From Larix sibirica (lineage: Eukaryota; Streptophyta; Pinopsida; Pinales; Pinaceae): DNA of 10,484 nt. The notes beneath the pieces are model-generated. The model was not told the origin of the DNA, made no database searches, and saw nothing but the letters and a program-made list of their open reading frames with translations. Positions 8,474-10,484 of the stretch are shown one piece after another. The DNA lies in NCBI GenBank assembly GCA_004151065.3, contig NWUY0300030985.1, forward strand, positions 33,838 to 44,321. Reading direction: 5' to 3'. The stretch's first letter is position 1. Each line of letters starts with the position of its first letter. A program made the position numbers and the translations under genes.

Positions 8474-8597
8474 CTTCTACCCTAGAAGTGGAACACTCCT
8501 CATTACACATTGAGTTTGACCACACAAATTCTTCTACCCTAGAAGTGGAACACTCCTCATTACACATTGAGTTTGACCACACAAATTCTTCTACCCT
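8474..8597. repeat. Perfect 57-bp tandem duplication with a partial third copy
   Basis: Units 8474-8530 and 8531-8587 are identical, each starting CTTCTACCCTAGAAGTGG, and the first 10 bases recur at 8588-8597. The other LTR has only one diverged unit near 5005-5075. The period of 57 is a multiple of three, which creates a short false open frame with a 19-residue repeat. Confidence 0.9.
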
Positions 8598-9360
8598 TAT
8601 ACATCATCATTCTAAGCTAGGGTGTTCTTCTTTTATCCTCTTTCCTTGCCACATATCATGCTTTGGGGTTCCTCTGACATGTGGGATGTTTTTCTCCTTT
8701 TACCTTTGAATCCATAATGCCACTTTCCACCTTCATAAGCAAAACACCCCTCCCTTTGGTGTTTGATCATGTCATTAATGCCACATGGGTATCTCCTCAT
8801 GCAAAGAATTTGCCTCCAAATATGTAAAAAAGGCCTTGAACAATGTGCCCTTGCCCAAACAATGTGAAGTCTACCTCCAAATGTGTGGAAAGCCCTCAAT
8901 TAGGCTTTCCTCTTGTCTTCAACATACTTTAGCCATCCCCTTGAAGAGGGCATTCAACCTTTGATGCTCATTAATGCCTTTGCTTACCTTGGTCATGCTC
9001 TAGAGCCCAGATAAGATAGGGAGTCCATCTCCTTAGGTTATGTTTGGTCCTTATATTGCCATAAACTATGCCTTAGACATCTCTTGAAGTAGGATGTTCA
9101 TCTTCTGTGACTTCCTTGCTACTCATATCATCTATCAATGTGTTCCCAAACAAACCTCCATCAAGTCATTAATGATCCTCCACACCTTTGTCTTTGCCTT
9201 AGACGATGAGAAGTTCTTAGGCAAACTAGAACAAGGTGCATGGCATCCAAGTGTCTCCCACAACTTATAACTACCCATGAACTCAAAGATTATTTTGTGC
9301 TAGTGAAATGAGAAAGGCCCATGAAAATGCAAAATGACCATGCATTTTCAAGGGGTAACA

Positions 9361-9365
9361 CACTA
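9361..9365. repeat. Target site duplication CACTA, right copy
   Basis: CACTA directly follows GGTAACA at 9354-9360 and matches 3827-3831 exactly. The next bases (TAAGAATTTAAGG) resume the outer LTR in register. Confidence 0.88.
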
Positions 9366-9704
9366 TAAGAATTTAAGGTTCAAAATAAAAGTACCAAGTT
9401 GATAATTGTATGGATGTTGACATTATATACTTTTATCGGTAATGAATTGTTGCTTTGGCACTAATTGCCAATGCAATGAGATTGTGAGTTATGTTATTGA
9501 ATTAATGATCTTGTGATGTTGTTTGATAGCTAAATAAACACTTTTTGAATTCAATATTAGAACATATACCATATTAGCGTTATTGCTTCCATTTGTTTTT
9601 TTTGTGCACTTTGAGGTTATTGGGCTACAAGTCGGTACATTTATTTAGTAACTTGCCATCATTGTCCAACGAAAAATGATGCTACTGAGGACTTACACAT
9701 AACA
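9366..9704 (+). repeat. Right (3') LTR of outer element, second piece
   Basis: This aligns with about 875-1222 of the left LTR. Shared stretches include ATCGGTAATGAATT against ATCAGTAATGAATT, TTTGGCACTAATT, CTAAATAAA, AACATATAC, TTATTGCTTCCAT and CCATCATTG. The end at CA (9704) is taken from the alignment ACTTACACATAACA with ACTACGTGTGATGACA and is uncertain. Confidence 0.82.
9533..9538 (+). terminator. AATAAA polyadenylation signal in right LTR
   Basis: This is the counterpart of 1048-1053. It lies in the 3' LTR, so it would be the signal used to end the element's RNA if it were transcribed. Confidence 0.55.
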
Positions 9705-10055
9705 ATGATATTAAACACTTACACATAATTTAAAACAAAAGAATTGACCTATAACAAAATCTCAACATAAAAATATGCTATTGTAACAATATAGGATACA
9801 TCTCATACATAACAAACAAAGAAATTGCAATATATGATATGTTATTATTGGACGAGAACATGTACATTTCATTAGCGAATAACCAATGACATCTTAATAA
9901 ATTTTTTCCATCAAAAAAAAAATTGTACTATTGCTATTCCATTGAATCAAATAGTACAAAGATAGTGTGTATATCATAGATACAAGATATCCAAACCAGA
10001 ACTTGTTCTCAAAAAGATCATCAGCATAGCTGCTATACATAATTATAATCGCCCA
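9705..10055. other. Right flank between outer element and RNase H frame
   Basis: No gene is seen. It holds a second copy of ACTTACACATAA (9717-9728; first copy 9691-9702), and a plus-strand TTAATAAATTTTTTCCATC followed by ten A (9913-9922). Directly after the A tract is a perfect 10-bp inverted repeat (9923-9932 with 9950-9959). On the minus strand this is the region downstream of the RNase H stop, so it may be the 3' untranslated part of that LINE. Confidence 0.5.
9913..9959 (-). other. Hairpin next to a T10 tract downstream of the RNase H frame
   Basis: TTGTACTATT (9923-9932) pairs perfectly with AATAGTACAA (9950-9959) around a 17-base loop. On the minus strand the hairpin is followed at once by ten T. 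It lies about 100 bases after the RNase H stop. Read on the plus strand, the A10 tract could instead be the tail of a small retrotransposed fragment. Confidence 0.5.
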
Positions 10056-10484
10056 TCATAAGGAATTTACAAACAAAAACTGTTCATTATCCCAAGAGTA
10101 CAAAATATCTTGAAAGAGATATAAGTTACCCCTGCCAAGCAGATAGGCATCCATCCATTCTTCCCAGAAAAGAAAACCTTTAGGACGAGTAAAGGCATCT
10201 TTTGAAAGTTGATCAGCTTGAGAATTGTGAGACCTGAAAATATGTTCGAAAGAAATCTGGTCCATCTTTGTAATCTCCTGACGAGTTCGAGCACACCAAT
10301 TTTTTAGATCAACAACATTGAGATTGAATTCATTTGAGGCCCATTTTATTGTTAATCGGGAGTCCCTAAAGACTTTGAGATTCACCAGGCCAAAGGAATT
10401 AGACACCTTTAGTCCAATCCAAAGTGCCAATAACTCAGCTTTCATATTGGTACCTCTACCACCATTAAGACGAAGAGAAAAGTA
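10056..10484 (-). CDS. Plant LINE-type RNase H domain, 3' part, runs off window
   Basis: The frame is open from the window edge to a stop at 10056-10058, giving 142 visible residues. The domain would cut RNA in RNA-DNA hybrids and normally closes the ORF2 polyprotein of plant non-LTR retrotransposons; related stand-alone copies are common in plant genomes. Numbering from the internal Met at 10445, visible features are GGRGTN just before it, the helix with E4 (KAELLALWIGL), the catalytic D28 in VFRDSRLTI, H68 and N74 in FEHIFRSHN, and the last catalytic D78 in SQADQLSKDA. The first catalytic Asp should lie upstream, outside the window. The C-terminal tail has aromatic residues (FLFWEEWMDAYL). 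The Met at 10445 is not the true start, because the conserved fold begins before it. No stop or shift interrupts the frame, unlike the dead Gags. It could be the end of a fairly young LINE or a lone RNase H-like gene. Confidence 0.82.
   Translation of the reverse strand, partial: YFSLRLNGGRGTNMKAELLALWIGLKVSNSFGLVNLKVFRDSRLTIKWASNEFNLNVVDLKNWCARTRQEITKMDQISFEHIFRSHNSQADQLSKDAFTRPKGFLFWEEWMDAYLLGRGNLYLFQDILYSWDNEQFLFVNSL

Larger units (their letters stand above)
3832..9360 (-). mobile_element. Inner LTR retrotransposon, Ty3/Gypsy type, nested in the outer LTR
   Basis: The 5529-bp element starts TGTTACC and ends GGTAACA, a perfect 7-bp inverted terminal pair, and is flanked by CACTA on both sides. 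Its left (3832-5305) and right (7295-9360) parts are direct repeats. Minus orientation follows from the primer binding site beside the 7295 end, the Gag relic on the minus strand, the purine-rich tract before 5305 and the minus-strand TATA boxes. The internal region is about 2.0 kb and holds no recognisable protease, reverse transcriptase or integrase. This is therefore a gag-only or internally deleted element. Removing it rejoins the right LTR of the outer element in exact register with the left LTR, which confirms the nesting. Confidence 0.9.
7295..9360 (-). repeat. 5' LTR of inner element
   Basis: About 2066 bp. It begins TGTTACC on the minus strand at 9360 and ends near 7295 as GGAGCTAAAA, a decayed form of the GGAGGTAACA seen at 3832. 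It is the longer of the two LTRs because the other lost about 590 bp. It contains a perfect 57-bp tandem duplication (8474-8587). The small open frames within it are low-complexity or repeat-driven and are not called as genes. Confidence 0.85.
454..9704 (+). mobile_element. Outer LTR retrotransposon, Ty3/Gypsy type, decayed and interrupted
   Basis: Two long direct repeats (454-1222, and 3413-3831 joined to 9366-9704) flank a 2.2-kb internal region. Plus orientation is supported by three things: a Gag relic on the plus strand (1677-2103), a purine-rich tract directly before the right repeat (3399-3412), and plus-strand TATA and AATAAA signals in both repeats. The Gag pattern places it in Ty3/Gypsy, with a chromovirus-like look as far as memory of the family allows. 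No protease, reverse transcriptase, RNase H or integrase is visible, so it is either non-autonomous or internally deleted. The right LTR was later split by the inner element at 3832-9360. The outer ends (TG at 454, CA at 9704) come from repeat alignment by eye and may be off by several bases; no target duplication is recognisable. Confidence 0.85.

Noticed and set aside
8488-8709. Plus-strand 73-codon open frame with a repeated 19-residue unit
   Set aside because: The repeat is produced by the 57-bp tandem DNA duplication inside a non-coding LTR; the other LTR has no such frame.
8633-8899. Minus-strand 88-codon open frame
   Set aside because: It lies within the U3 part of the inner LTR, has no familiar motif, and its counterpart is deleted in the other LTR. 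It is most likely a chance frame.
3827-9365. A CACTA-type DNA transposon, because CACTA occurs at both ends
   Set aside because: CACTA here is the flanking target duplication outside the TG...CA ends. The element has long terminal direct repeats, a primer binding site and Gag, so it is an LTR retrotransposon. CACTA transposons carry the word inside inverted ends and make 3-bp duplications.
10067-10294. Minus-strand 75-codon frame overlapping the RNase H region
   Set aside because: It is in another frame of the RNase H domain, which has clear family motifs; this one is a shadow.
1-10484. CRISPR array, bacterial operon, toxin-antitoxin or phage-like system
   Set aside because: There are no regularly spaced repeats, no ribosome-binding-site-led gene sets and no long open frames. 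All signals point to plant nuclear transposon DNA.

Overview
The window looks like repeat-filled intergenic DNA from a plant nuclear genome, probably a large-genome seed plant and possibly a conifer. The grounds are strong A+T richness, a nest of decayed Ty3/Gypsy-type LTR retrotransposons, and a plant LINE-type RNase H domain. There are no bacterial-style genes, no tRNA or rRNA, and no CRISPR-like array. The species cannot be fixed from the sequence.

Layout. 1-453 is a flank with no recognisable gene. 454-9704 is an old plus-strand LTR retrotransposon (the outer element). Its left LTR is 454-1222. Its internal region, 1223-3412, carries a broken Gag (1677-2103) and a polypurine tract (3399-3412). 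Its right LTR is split in two pieces, 3413-3831 and 9366-9704. The interrupting DNA, 3832-9360, is a second LTR retrotransposon on the minus strand (the inner element). The inner element is bounded by TGTTACC...GGTAACA and a perfect 5-bp target duplication CACTA (3827-3831 and 9361-9365). Its 5' LTR is 7295-9360 and is followed on the minus strand by a decayed tRNA-Asp-like primer binding site (7275-7292). Next come a Gag relic (about 6965-6034), an unrecognised relic (5683-5444), a purine-rich tract (5306-5333) and a shortened 3' LTR (3832-5305). 9705-10055 is a flank with an A10 tract and a 10-bp hairpin. 10056-10484 is the open 3' end of a LINE-type RNase H frame on the minus strand, which runs off the window.

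How the parts relate. The outer element inserted first and the inner one later landed in its right LTR. Both keep matching LTR signals: TATA boxes in each LTR pair, AATAAA in the outer pair, and a telo-box/TATA module at identical spacing in the inner pair. Neither internal region (about 2.2 and 2.0 kb) shows protease, reverse transcriptase or integrase, so both look like gag-only or internally deleted elements. No functional host gene is seen. I found no sign of a new defence or regulatory system; the interest lies in the clean nesting, the decay patterns and a few small structures.
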